DNA of 64,000 bases. Source: Micractinium sp. NFX-FRZ. Its lineage: Eukaryota > Chlorophyta > Trebouxiophyceae > Chlorellales > Chlorellaceae. Under the pieces are notes generated by a model. It ran no database searches. It was not told the origin of the DNA and saw only the letters and a list, made by a program, of their open reading frames with translations. The stretch spans positions 1-64,000 of the forward strand of contig JAPTJF010000045.1 in NCBI GenBank assembly GCA_029339195.1. Reading direction: 5' to 3'. Shown one piece after another: positions 1 to 10,187 of the stretch. The stretch's first letter is position 1, and each line of letters opens with the position of its first letter. The translations under genes and the position numbers were made by a program.

Positions 1-75
<75 letters not shown>
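1..75. repeat. poly-G homopolymer run
   Basis: The first 75 bases are uninterrupted G, followed directly by ordinary complex sequence. This is not a plant or algal telomere repeat (usually TTTAGGG). A long-read homopolymer artefact or a contig-edge artefact is the likeliest explanation; a true G-tract cannot be excluded from sequence alone. Confidence 0.95.
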
Positions 76-76
<1 letters not shown>

Positions 77-242
77 TGAGAAGGCAGAGGCAACTGCATA
101 ATTCACGGCGGTCGAGGCCTATTTGGAACCGCTGTCGGTGCTCATGTGCTGGGTGGCAGAGTGTGTATCATGATGGCCAGGCACGATTGGCAGGAGCCGT
201 CTAGTTTCACCCAATCCACCCCCTGCCCTCCCCTCCCTGCAG
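76..242 (+). other. 3' part of an intron
   Basis: No supported coding exon. The stretch ends in a pyrimidine-rich run and CTCCCTGCAG at 233-242, a typical 3' splice site of this genome, which opens the coding exon at 243. Earlier exons of that gene lie left of the window. Confidence 0.6.
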
Positions 243-1071
243 CCCCGAAGAGCAGGAGAAGTACCGGCAGCGCCAGAGCGTGGCTTTCCTGTACCAGAAG
301 CCCCCAGGGTACGACGCCGCTCTGGAGCGGGCAGAGCGGGCGCAGGCCGCCGGGCAGGCGGTGGGCCCTGCTGGCCAGGCGGTGCCCGCTGGTGAGCAGG
401 GGCACCAGCAGCAGCAGCAGGGGGGCGGCCAGCCAGGGCAGGCGCCGGGGCAGCAGCAGGGGCAGGGGCGCGGGCGGGGGCAGGCGGTGGGCCCTGGCGG
501 GCATCTGAAGAATGTGCTCAGCGGCATTCAGGCGGTACACCAGCAGCAGCAGCAGCGGTACGAGCTGAAGCACGCACCCTCAGCGGGGCGCAGCCCTCCC
601 AGGGGCGGCGAATCTCTGGAGGCTGCCAACCAGCAGTTTGTGGTGGGTGAGATGGACAGCGAGGAAGAGGAGGAGGCAGTGCGGCTTGCCTTGATGCCTC
701 CTCAGGAGCGGCGGCGGATGGAGCGGGAGGCGGAGAGAGCACGGCGGCGGCAGGAGCGCGAGGCGGCGGCGGCGCAGCTGGATCAGGCTAAAGCCTTCTT
801 GCGGGCGGCGGGGCTGGCGCTGCCGTCGGATGACGAGGGAGGCAACGGCTCCTCCAGCAGCAGCAGCAGCGACAGCGGCAGCGACAGCGGCGATAGCGGT
901 GGGGAGGAGCGGAAGTCGCGGCGGCACAAGCGGCGTCGGCGGGGCGGCGGCGAGGAGGGGAAGCGGCAGAAGCGGGAGCGGGGCGGGAAGGAGAGAGGCA
1001 GGGAGAAGGAGAGGAAAGGGCGGCGGCGGCACAAGGAGAAGAAAAAGAAGAAGCGGCACGGAGGGGATTAA
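243..1071 (+). CDS. Arg/Glu-rich nuclear protein, CIR1/splicing-factor-like, last exon (5' partial)
   Basis: The exon opens after a CTCCCTGCAG acceptor and stays open to TAA at 1069-1071. It starts PEEQEKYRQRQSVAFLYQKP followed by PGYDAA. Then come a Gln/Gly/Ala-rich linker, the acidic block DSEEEEE, a basic coiled-coil-like stretch (ERRRMEREAERARRR), a Ser/Asp/Gly run and a strongly basic C-terminus (RRHKEKKKKKRHGGD). The SVAFLYQKPPG segment resembles the FMYEAPPG-type segment that follows the CIR N-terminal domain in CBF1-interacting corepressor/CIR1-like proteins. That match is from memory and weak. The RE/KE composition fits a nuclear RNA-processing protein. The missing N-terminus lies off the left edge. 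No intron is seen within this exon. Confidence 0.6.
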
Positions 1072-1705
1072 ACTCTGTTGCAGTTCTTACCACGCCTAGT
1101 GGTCCCTTGCTGCAATCCCTCCTTGCATTCTACCTTGCCTTGTGCCTCCTACTTCGACGTCTGTCAACCTGAAAGATCCGCACACATTTCTTGAACCTCA
1201 GGGACACAAACATCTGGGACCAGCAGGCTAGCAATTTGTTGAGAGGCCGCGCATTGTTGGGCATGCTGCGGGCGCTGCCGCCCATCCCGTCGGCGAATGC
1301 CTGCCAACGCCGCCAGGGCATCGAGCGGCTTTCCTCCTGATCGGAGCCATGACACCATTGTGTCTGGCGCTGTTGACCTCACTATGGACACGCGCACATA
1401 GCGCACCGGTGGAGCGCTCACTATCGCGCAGCCAGCAGCGCTTTGGCAAACGTTCATGCCGTTAAGGTAGGTTGAAGCGCGTTGTGTTACAATTCATCCA
1501 TGCCGGAGGCGTCACGCACGGTGATGCCGAGCCACCCGCCGAGCCTTTGCAGCCTGCCGCACCTGCGTTGGTTCCGCCTGCGCAACCTGTGTTGTGCCGT
1601 TGGGCCCACCGCTCGTGCACAGCAAGCAGGCAGCGCCCGCCCAACTTTTTTAAACTAACTCATCGCTTTACTCTGCATTCATGCACTGCGTGCACGCAGC
1701 CGAGC
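1072..1705. other. intergenic: 3' UTR of upstream gene and 5' region of membrane-protein gene
   Basis: No ORF with coding-like composition. The frame of the next gene is open upstream of its first ATG (back to about 1472) but contains no earlier ATG and no family resemblance to the paralogue, so it is read as 5' UTR. Confidence 0.5.
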
Positions 1706-2997
1706 ATGGCGACGGCAGCTCCTCCCCCAGTATCCACCGCCGCACAGCTGGCAGGCGCCACCGATGGATCCGACGCCTTCACGCTCCGCTTTGCACTGGC
1801 CGCTTACCTCATCCTCTGGCCGTTCTTGTGGGCATCAGGGCGGCTCGACGACCGCACTCACAACCTTGGCATGGGCACGGCATTCGCAGCCACGCTGGCC
1901 CTGCTGTGCTGGCGAGCAGCGGCCCCCGCGAGCTACCGCGCCCTGCGCCCCTGGGCGGTCGGCGCCTACCAGCTCATGTCTCCAGCACTGTTCACAGTTG
2001 CAGACTGTCAGCTGCAGATGCAGGTGCCTCCCACGCCGGGCGTGCTGGGCGCAGTCGCCGACATGATGCGCGTCCTGACAGGTGGGCTGCCGTGCCGGCA
2101 CTAGTATCCACATCCCTGCCCTCTGCGCTGCGATTTTCAGCCGCCCCTGTGGTATCCATATTTGACCAGCAGCCTGCGGCTTGCTTACACAGTATGCCGC
2201 GCACCTGAATAATGAACGCTCACCCTACCTCTGGTCCCCTGTGCAGGCTGTCGCGCGCACATGCTGCTGTTCTTCGGCGCCGGCCTGCCGCTGGACCTGC
2301 TGCCTCAGATGTGCATACAAACCCTGTCCCTCGCATCCATCATCGCCCTCCGCAGCGACTGCCAGACACCGGTGGGTGGGTGCAGGCAGGGGGCAGACGG
2401 GCATTTGGCAGCAGCGGTGCGGTGTGGTATGCAACACCACCCAGCCCCGGGCCGGTGCAGGCAGCCTGAATGCCGGGCATGTGCCCTTGTTGCATTCACC
2501 TGCCCGCCCACGCACGCGGCTGCCCACACCGCCCTGCACACACATCCCCTCTCATGCCTCCCGCCTTCTCGCCCCTCCCCCCACCTTGCCGCCCGCAGTT
2601 GCTGGACAGCTCACTGATGGAGGATCGGCTGCTGACTGTGCACGCCCTGCTGGCAGTCTGCACAGTGGGCACCTTTCCCCAGGGGGGCCTCCTCATGGGC
2701 AGCCGGCGGCGCCAGTGCGCAGCCGCCCTCGACTTCCTCCTCATCCTTGGCGGCTGGGTGGTGCCCCTGTTCCTGGTGGCGCGGCGGGCAGCCGGCGCAG
2801 CCTCCGCCAGGGCGGGGCGGCGGCGGCAGGGGCGGACAGCCAGCCAGCGTGCGGCGGTGTGGCTGATGCGGAACGTGTTTCTGGAGATGCATGCTGCGCC
2901 TGAACCGCCTGCTGAGCTGCGCTGGGCTGCCTGGTTCTTCCTTGTGGTGCTTAGCTGGCTGGTGGCGCAGCTCATTGCGTCCATACATGATTGCTGA
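1706..2997 (+). CDS. multipass membrane protein, tandem copy 1
   Basis: Three exons: 1706-2081, 2247-2371 and 2599-2997, joined in phases 1 and 0, giving 299 residues. The start is the first in-frame ATG (MATAAPPPVSTAAQ) and is placed like the start of the paralogue at 4072. Hydrophobic segments suggest at least five membrane spans: LRFALAAYLILWPFLWA, GTAFAATLALLCW, the exon 2 segment MLLFFGAGLPLDLLP with SLASIIAL, FLLILGGWVVPLFLVA, and AAWFFLVVLSWLVAQLIAS. A short basic loop (GRRRQGRTASQR) lies between the last two. I do not recognise the family. Exons 1 and 2 are almost identical to the gene at 4072-5414, whereas exon 3 has diverged clearly. Function unknown; possibly an algal-lineage family. 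Confidence 0.75.
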
Positions 2998-4071
2998 CAT
3001 GGCGGCATCCGTGACGCGGCCTGCGCATCATTCACATCATGTCCAATTAGTGTCCTGTAACATGCATCAGATGAGGGAAACGGCAACGATGTCACCTCCC
3101 TAAATGTGCACTGCGCTCGGCACTGACCTCTTACGTCGGTCAACGGGACGTCTCGCCAGCCTGTCACGCAACGCGGCCGTGGGGGCGACATCGGTGCCGC
3201 CACCTCAGCTGGGAGGGTGCCGCCACCTCTGCTGGCAGCCCTGGCTGCATTACGAACGGCAGATGTGGCCATTATGTGCCTCTTGAAGGTGCCTGCAACA
3301 TCTGGTAGGCAATGAAGAGGAAGGAGCACATGAATGGGAGGCAGGAGAGGCGGCGAGCAGGAAGGAGCAAAACGTGGTCCACACACAGGTCAGCAGGGGT
3401 TTCACCTCGCAGTACCCGTGTCGCAAGTCCGGGACAGGTCTTGCATGAAGCTGGCAACCAGCTGCTGAGCTGCCGCCTTGAAACAGCCTGTGTTGGCGTC
3501 TTGCTAGTGTTTGTGGCAGGCATAGAGGCAAGCCGTGTGGCCACTCAGTGATCTTCAGAGAGGGGGATAAACCCAACGGTGCGCAGCTGGAAATGAAGTA
3601 CCAGCGCGCTAGTGCTGTGTGTCTGCAGAGCAGCCGCATGCACGACTGATGCCGCCCGCCCGGAGTGCTCTGGGTTGCCTGGTGCTATTCGCCCTTGTAC
3701 TCCCGCATCACCACCGGAAGTGCGCCTGCAGCGAGGTGTCGGCTGTGCTACTCAGGACCGCGGTGCCCCGGCCCCGTGGGCCCAGCGTGCGCCAGCGGTG
3801 GGTATCGGTGACAGCTCTATGGCATGAAATGAGGCTGCGCCGAGCTTTGCAAGGACTTGTGTGGAGGTGGGGCCGGGTTGCATAATTTGTTATCTGCCTG
3901 CCCGCCCCCGCCCCCGCCCCTCCCGGCGCGCCGGCACACTGTGCTGTCACGCCCAGAGGCCACCTCTTACAATGGGCCTTTGGCTGCCCCTCCCCGTATG
4001 TTGGGCATCCTACACTCGAGAAGTCGACAAGTCTCAATAACATTCACCTTGTGCCGCAGGCTTGCTTTGAA
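2998..4071. other. intergenic region between the tandem membrane-protein genes
   Basis: About 1.07 kb with no supported exon. ORFs on both strands are short and rich in Cys, Arg and Pro, as expected of shadow frames in GC-rich DNA. A TGTAA motif at 3056-3060 is the only recognisable 3'-end signal. Confidence 0.5.
3056..3060 (+). terminator. candidate polyadenylation signal TGTAA
   Basis: TGTAA is the usual chlorophyte poly(A) signal. This one lies 59 bases after the stop of the gene ending at 2997. Similar motifs occur after the receptor-kinase stops (40053-40057, 46447-46451, 52845-52849). Short motif, so only suggestive. Confidence 0.35.
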
Positions 4072-5414
4072 ATGAGCGCGGGCACGCCGCCAACCGGCGA
4101 CGCACGCAGCGCCGCCGCGGCAGATGAACCCGACGCCTTCACGCTCCGCTTTGCACTGGCCACTTACCTCATCCTCTGGCCGTTCCTGTGGGCATCAGGG
4201 CGGCTTGACGACCGCACTCACAACCTTGGCATGGGCACGGCATTCGCAGCCACGCTGGCCCTGCTGTGCTGGCGAGCAGCGGCCCCCGCGAGCTACCGCG
4301 CCCTGCGCCCCTGGGCGGTCGGCACCTATCAGCTCATGTCTCCAGCACTGTTCACGGTTGCAGACTGCCAGCTGCAGATGCAGGTGCCTCCCACGCCGGG
4401 TGTGCTGGGCGCAGTCGCCGACATGATGCGCGTCCTGACAGGTGGGCTGCCGTGCCGGCACTAGTAGGGACCCGTGCCATGCGTTTGTGCAAGGCTGCCA
4501 CTGGCTGCATGCTTGCCACAGTTGCTGTGCAATGGCGTGCACACCACCGCTGCTGCCGCCGGCGATCTCCGCTTCCAGGACCCACATCTGCAGACGTCAA
4601 CCCTGGGTATGCTACAAATGCACCACACTGTGACTTGCTCCCCGCAGGCTGCCGCGCGCACATGCTGCTGTTCTTCGGCGCCGGCCTGCCGCTGGACCTG
4701 CTGCCTCAGATGTGCATACAAACACTGTCCCTCGCATCCATCATCGCCCTCCGCAGCGACTGCCAGACACCGGTGGGTGGGTGCAGGCAGGGGGTACACG
4801 GCCATTGAAGGAGAGCAAGCAGCAGCAGCAGCAGCAGCAGCAGCACCGTGGCACCTCTGCGCCACTTCCTTTGGCGTCACGCACCCGAGCTGACCTGCAA
4901 GATGTGGGGTGGGTGGCACAGCAGCCCAGGCATGGCCAACGTGCTGTCCACCACCTGCCATGCCCCTCTCATCTTGACCCCCACCCGCCCCCTTGCCCCC
5001 TGTCTCGCCACCACCCGCCTTCAGTTGCTGGACAGCCCACTCATGGAGGACCGGTTTGCGACTCTCCATGCCCTGCTGGCAACGGGCACAGCCGGCCTCC
5101 TGCCTCACGCCCTCATCCAGGGCAGCCGGCGGCGCCAGTGTACAGCCGCCCTCAACTTCCTCCTCATCCTTGGCGGCTGGGTGGTGCCCCTGTTCCTGGT
5201 GGCACGGCAGGCAGCCAGTGCAGCCTCCGCCAGGGTGGGGGAAAGGCGGCAGGAGCAGACAGCCAGCCAGCGTGCGGCGGTGTGGCTGATGCGGAACGTG
5301 TTTCTGGAGATACCAGACTCGCCTTCGGAGCTGCGCTGGGCTGCCTGGTTCTGCCTGACCGTGATGAGCTGGCTGGCAGCGCAGCTGAGCGCGGCGCTGC
5401 ACACCTGCTGCTGA
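4072..5414 (+). CDS. multipass membrane protein, tandem copy 2
   Basis: Three exons (4072-4441, 4648-4772, 5025-5414) with the same phases as the copy at 1706-2997; 294 residues. The N-terminus differs (MSAGTPPTGDARSAAAADEP) until the shared ...PDAFTLRFALA. From there exon 1 differs from copy 1 at about eight of 320 bases and exon 2 at two of 125. Exon 3 has many differences, for example MEDRFATLHALLATGTAGLL against MEDRLLTVHALLAVCTVGTF. The same hydrophobic segments are present. This pattern points to duplication followed by gene conversion over exons 1-2. Function unknown. Confidence 0.75.
4818..4844 (+). repeat. AGC/CAG trinucleotide microsatellite in intron 2
   Basis: Nine uninterrupted AGC units in the second intron of the 4072-5414 gene. 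It is absent from the matching intron of the tandem copy, so it arose or expanded after duplication. Confidence 0.9.
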
Positions 5415-5974
5415 CAGCATGCCAGTGCCCTATCATTCACTACTCCTGCGCAATTCATACTCGTCTTATCACTGTTGCAAGCCATTTGATTACATTGGTA
5501 GGTGTAGGGCACAGCTTGGGCGGCGCAGGTGTGACTCCTTCAGGTGGCATTGAGTGAAGCACGGGAGTGGAACAACAGGGTAAGCACCCTACCGCACCCG
5601 CCGACCCCCATACATGTGGTGGGCAGGCGCCGGGGGCCCTGCTGCTGCACTGCGCGCTGCAGGTGCCGCTGCAAGCATGCCGTTGCTACGCATGCACGCT
5701 GGGGCGGTGGGATCAAGATGGTGCGGTATCGCGGCGCGGCCCCTGCAGCCGCTGATTCCGCGCCTCGTTCTTGGCCTCCATGACATCATACTGCACAGCA
5801 CAGCACACACATGGGTTGACATCAGTACAGTGGAGCCCTTTACTCTCGAATCGCCTTGACCCGTTGCACCCCGCTGCTGCCCTGCCCAGCTGGCACACCC
5901 CACCTATCCATTCAAAGCGCGGCGAGTGCTACTACTGAATTAGCCCGCTCCGCCTGCACCGAAGCGTGACAGTG
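5415..5974. other. intergenic, convergent 3' ends
   Basis: Lies between the stop of the plus-strand membrane-protein gene and the provisional stop of the minus-strand gene at 5975. No reading frame here looks like protein. A further 3' exon of the minus-strand gene could lie here, but none was identified. Confidence 0.4.
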
Positions 5975-6525
5975 TTACACAGCTGACCTAGTCCGAAGTG
6001 CACGCGCCGCCCGCCTGCCCATCCCGCAGCTGCCACCTGGCCATCCCGCCCCGCCCACCTGTCCGTCCCTCAGCTGCGCCATCTTCTGCTCAGTGTCCAT
6101 GACCTTCTTGTTGAGCAGGGGCAGCGCTGCAGGCAGGGGCGTCGGTAGGGGGCGTTGCATGGCGCATGCTCGGCTGCTGCTGCCGTGCGCTTCCTGCAGC
6201 ACGGCGGCGCGGCGACCTGGGCAGATGGCGGAGGAGCAGGAGCACAGGCAGCAAACAGCCCGCAATGGCACAGCAGGGGATTGGGATGGGCTGCACAAAC
6301 CACGTAGCCATGCCCAGGCTGCCTCGCTCGTTTGCAAGCATCGCCCCAATCATCAGCTTGCCCTCAACCATGCCCACCCCATGCGCCACACCATTCTGAT
6401 ACTCCACGGCCGCCAGCCCACTGCTGCGCACCCGAGATGGCCAGCGCCGCTGTCACCCCCAGCAAGATGACCAGCTTGTTGCCCTTGGGAGCCTGTGTGA
6501 ACTTGCCCTTCACTGCTTCCACCAT
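5975..6525 (-). CDS. small single-span protein of unknown function
   Basis: Minus strand. Exon 1 is 6525-6432, coding for MVEAVKGKFTQAPKGNK followed by the hydrophobic LVILLGVTAALAIS. A donor GTGCGC and an acceptor CTGCCCAG lead to exon 2, 6216-5975, in phase 1. The total is about 111 residues. Exon 2 carries a plausible amphipathic segment (LLNKKVMDTEQKMAQLRDG). The segment is flanked by a CTGCCTGCAG acceptor-like and a CAG|GTGGG donor-like site, so the true structure may have three or more exons and a different C-terminus; the Gly/Arg-rich tail shown here could be intron. A short N-terminal part with one membrane span suggests a small organellar or ER membrane protein. Not recognised. Confidence 0.35.
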
Positions 6526-6949
6526 GGCTGCCTGGCTGGAGGTGTCTCGCTACGCTGAGGAGGGGCCCGGTGGGGCTGGCAGGCGCCGCCGCCGCTGCCG
6601 CCGCTCTGCCCGCCTGGTTGCCGCTATAGGCGGCCTGCAAGGTGCCCTACTGGCAGATGCGCCACCTCTGAGAGGTTGGATTGGGCGCACGGAGCAGAGG
6701 CCAGCGCAAAGCTCTGGGTTGAGTGCAGAGAGCAATCGTCGAGCAAGTCGTGCACACCGGACCGTTGCTGTTATGCAAAGCTGTCGTGTTGCCAATCGTG
6801 TTGCCTCCCGGGCTCCCCGTGACTGCGAAACAAGCACAGCACGCTGCACACGACCGACAACGTGGCGGGGGAGCCGAAAGTGCAATCCCCCGCAGGACCC
6901 ATTGATCGGTGTTTGCCGAGCTACTGCGTCACTGCTACAAGCAGCCATC
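6526..6949. other. bidirectional promoter region
   Basis: About 424 bases between two divergent starts (6525 minus, 6950 plus). No coding exon supported; it must hold both promoters and 5' UTRs if the two start calls are right. Confidence 0.4.
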
Positions 6950-9640
6950 ATGCAGATTGCGGCCGCCAGACCGAGAGTTGCGGCAGTCAGGTCGCGAGGG
7001 CTCGTGGTGACCGCACGGCGGAGCATAACCCCCTTTTCAGCCACGCAACCTGCCGCCTCTGGCGGGGTGGGGGATAAGCTGCTCCCGCTGCTGCGCACCC
7101 CCTTCGACCTTCTGGCGCTGCCCGGCCGGGTGGCTTTGGGGACACTGCAGAGCTTGCCCGAGGTGCTTGAGAAGCTGTAAGTTGGATTTGGCTGCAGGGG
7201 TGCGCACCAGTGCTGCTGGGCGGGTGGGCGGCGCCGCCAGCAGTCGTTGCAGCAGCAGCAGCCGCGGCGGATGAACAGCGGCGTACCCATGTAGTAGCGG
7301 GTTGTCTCTGCAGCACGGCAGCTCGCCATGCCACTCAAGGGGCCACAATGCCTGCTTGGTGCACTTTCCCTCCAGGCTGCCGCTGCTCTAACCCCCGCCT
7401 CAGCCCCCTCCCAGCGATGTCTCCCAAACCACCGCTGCCGCCTCCCCTGCATGCAGCCCTGCGGATGTGGAGCGGCTGAGCATGCTGGCGCAGGACCCGC
7501 GGCCCATGGAGGATAAGCAGGTGGGTGCTGCTCCGGCCCCCGCTGTTGGTGCTGTGCATCGGGGCTGTCGTCCTAGTTCTGTGCATCACGCTGCTCAGGG
7601 AAGGGGAGCAGGTGGGTGCTGCCGCTTCTGCTGTGGGTGCTGCGGGGGTGGCTGCTCCGGCTGTGTGGAGTCACTTGCTCGGCAGTCGTGCCTGACATGC
7701 CATGTACCTTGCTACCTTCACAACGTGATGCCATACTGAATTTACTGGAGAGCTGGAGGAGGGCCTGGTGGTGGCCTTACTGCACAGCTGTTTCTTCACT
7801 TGCAATACAGCCCTAACTTCTTAACGTATCCTATGCTTACGGATGGTGTGCAGGCTGAGGTGCTGGGCGAGCTGGCGGTCCGGGTGTTGGCTCACCCCAC
7901 CCTGCTCAACTCTTTCTGCAGTTGCACTACAGTTCAAAACTTGTGTTGCACGCCACCTTTATGGATGGTTTGCAGGCGGAGGTGCTGGGCGAGCTGGAGG
8001 ACCGGGTGGTGGCCTTCTTGCAGAAGGGGACCGCCAGCGAGGCAGAGGTGCTGGGCAGCGTGGGCGCCGTGCTGCCGGAGCCGCTGAGGGATGCGCTGCC
8101 GGAGCAGCTGAAGGACGCGCTCAAGCCGCGGCCAGGTGGGCCTCTTGTGGAGGCTAGGGAGAGGGGCGTGTAGTGTGGCTGGCATGGGAGAGAGGGTGGT
8201 GTTGTAGACTTTGAAGGGAGGCGCGCAAGCCGCGAGCCAGGTGGCCTCCTTTCGTGTGCCGTCCACCCTCGCATGCCTCCCACCGCACCCGCCCCTGCCC
8301 CGCCTGCCTCTCTGCAGCGCAAGACGAGGGGTGGAGCAGCAGCAACGGCAGCAATGGCGCCTCGGCGGGCAAGCCCCTGGCGACATGGACCATTACTAGG
8401 TAAGGGCGGGCGGGAGGGTGAGGGTAGGAGGGAGGGGGGGAGGGGGATGGCACTTCTAACAGAAGTGGGGTGCAGGGTCCACACGAGGCTGGAGCGAAGG
8501 CTGGACACCGTCGTCGCTGCCTCTGCCATGCCCTGCCCTGCAATGTTGAAGGAGTGGTGCTTGGAACAAGGGGAAGACCTGCGGCCCCATGGGCTGCCCT
8601 ACCTCTGCCTGACTGCCCTGCCCTGCCATACCTTGATGTTATCTTGCTTGCCTGCCTGCCTGCTTGCTTCCATTTGCCTGCCTGCAGCGACACGGAGGAG
8701 ATCATCATGATTGAGGAGGAGGAGAACCTGCCGCCCATGACGCCCGCAGCCATCGCAGCCAGCCAGACAGGTGGGCAGGGCGGGGCGGCGGTTGGAACGG
8801 CCTCAGTGCGAGGCGGCCGGGCCGGCTGCTTGCATGCCAGCACTTGTCGCCACCGGGCCAGGTGGAACAACATGCACTGTTCCCCGCCCCTCCTTGCGTC
8901 TGCCCTGCATGCACGTACCTCTTTGCTTCTCCTCCCTACCCTGTCAACCTCCTCTCCACCTGTGCGCTCCTTCCGTGGTCCTGGCCCCTGCAGCGGCGGA
9001 GGTGATGGAGGTGAATGCCGCGGTGGCTGCACTGAGGGACCAGCTGGCGGCGCTGCAGGCCAACACCGACGCCAGCCGGCAGAACATGATCCGCCTGAAC
9101 CTGCGGGAGGCGGAGGCGACGCTGAGCAGGTGGGGGAGGTACCGGCTGGCAGTACCAACATGGTGTGGTCGGGAGCAATACACATTGGTGGCAATGTGGG
9201 TGAAGGTGTGGAGGTGGAGGAGATGTTGAGCAGGTGGGGGTGGCCTTGTGGAACGCCAGGGCTGGTGCAGCACTGGGCAGGCTTGTCCACGCCGGGCTGA
9301 CCACTGGAGGGCCCGTGGGACAACTGCATGGCTGTGCATGCGCCGCTGGTTGTTTGTGTGTACCCCCGCATGCACTCATCCTCTGCATGGACACATCCGC
9401 TGCACGTGCTGCCACGCTGTGCCGCAGCTGTCAGCTGCCGCTGCCTTCTGTCTTGCCATGCTGGCTGCCCTCGCTGTGCCCGCGTCCAACCCATCCCGAC
9501 TCGCTCCTGTTCCCTGCTGCCTCTGCAGGCGGCTGGAGCAGATGGCGCCCTCGCACCGCGCTGTGGGGGATGCTGGGGTGCAGACGGCGCTGCGGGAGGC
9601 TGAGGCGCTGCTGGTCGAGGTGAAGGCCCTCAGGGTCTAG
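6950..9640 (+). CDS. probable plastid-targeted coiled-coil protein, unknown function
   Basis: Seven exons: 6950-7176, 7457-7520, 7976-8135, 8318-8399, 8688-8770, 8994-9129 and 9529-9640. Phases close throughout and give 287 residues. The N-terminus (MQIAAARPRVAAVRSRGLVV) is Arg/Ala/Ser-rich without acidic residues, as in a chloroplast or mitochondrial transit peptide. Next comes LLRTPFDLLALPGRVALGTL with a short helix, SLPEVLEKLPADVERLSMLA. Exon 3 encodes two repeats of an EVLG-type helix. A Ser/Asn/Gly linker leads to an acidic patch (EEIIMIEEEENLPP). The C-terminus is a predicted coiled coil (VAALRDQLAALQANTDASRQ). I do not recognise the family. Its introns contain decayed copies of the exon 3 start and the exon 6 end. 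Confidence 0.7.
7747..7785 (+). repeat. decayed copy of the exon 3 body in intron 2 (oldest copy)
   Basis: Matches the stretch around 7987-8023 of exon 3 (GAGCTGGAGGA, then GGTGGTGGCCTT, then TGCA) with several mismatches and small indels. Reading it as coding gives no long frame. Confidence 0.55.
7840..7892 (+). repeat. copy of the intron 2/exon 3 junction in intron 2
   Basis: Repeats GGATGGTxTGCAGGCxGAGG followed by TGCTGGGCGAGCTGG, which also spans the true acceptor and start of exon 3 (7961-8012). The copy keeps its CAG splice signal and sits about 121 bases upstream, so it is a potential decoy 3' splice site. Confidence 0.8.
9222..9247 (+). repeat. copy of the exon 6/intron 6 donor junction
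   Basis: TTGAGCAGGTGGGGG here matches CTGAGCAGGTGGGGG at the true donor (9121-9135), about 105 bases upstream. It keeps an AG|GTGGGG donor. Confidence 0.6.
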
Positions 9641-10187
9641 GCATCATCAAGCGAGGGAGCTTGAAACATGATCTAGTGGTGTGCCGAGCTTGGCGCCAGG
9701 CAGCACGCGCGGCTGGCACGTGCACGCGGCTGCCGCTGCTCCCAGTGCAGAAGGAAGCACTTTCAAGTGCTGCCTGCCCGGGTGATGCTCAGTAGGGGCA
9801 TCAGATCCCACCACACATGCTCATCACACTTCCAAACGCACCCAAATTGCGTATGCGGCGCCGCCTGTTGGGCGACTGCAGCACACGTCGGCGGGCGCTC
9901 TCCATTAGGAGCGCCGCCTACCGCCCCTTGGCTTTGCCATTGATCCACTCCCCTCGAATGCACGTCTCCTGCCAACACATGTAGAATACCGCACTATATG
10001 CAACACTTGACTGCCCTGTAACTCACATCGACTCTTTTTGCCTGCAAGGCAACGCTTGCCGCGGCGCACAGCCGCCACCTCAGCAGGCGCAGTTGAATGT
10101 GCACAAACGGGGCGGCGCCAGCATGCATGCATATCGATTGCTAGCACATTAGAAACGCACGAACTCTTGGGGGCACGCCGTGCGACC
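9641..10187. other. intergenic
   Basis: Holds the 3' region of the coiled-coil gene and the promoter and 5' UTR of the DUF3531 gene. The frame of the latter is open upstream to 10038 without a convincing start. Nothing else supported. Confidence 0.5.

Noticed and set aside
1..75. Poly-G considered as a telomere
   Set aside because: Algal telomeres are TTTAGGG-type repeats; a pure G run has no such period.
2496..3386. 296-codon minus-strand frame
   Set aside because: It covers plus-strand exon 3 and a non-coding stretch with no change in composition at the border, as expected of a chance frame.
4461..5420. 319-codon minus-strand frame opposite the second membrane-protein gene
   Set aside because: Antisense to exons conserved in the tandem copy; the plus strand shows membrane segments and proper splice sites.
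8154..9494. 446-codon minus-strand frame
   Set aside because: It overlaps five well-phased plus-strand exons and their introns. Its composition (Pro, Ser, Cys, His runs) is that of a GC shadow frame.
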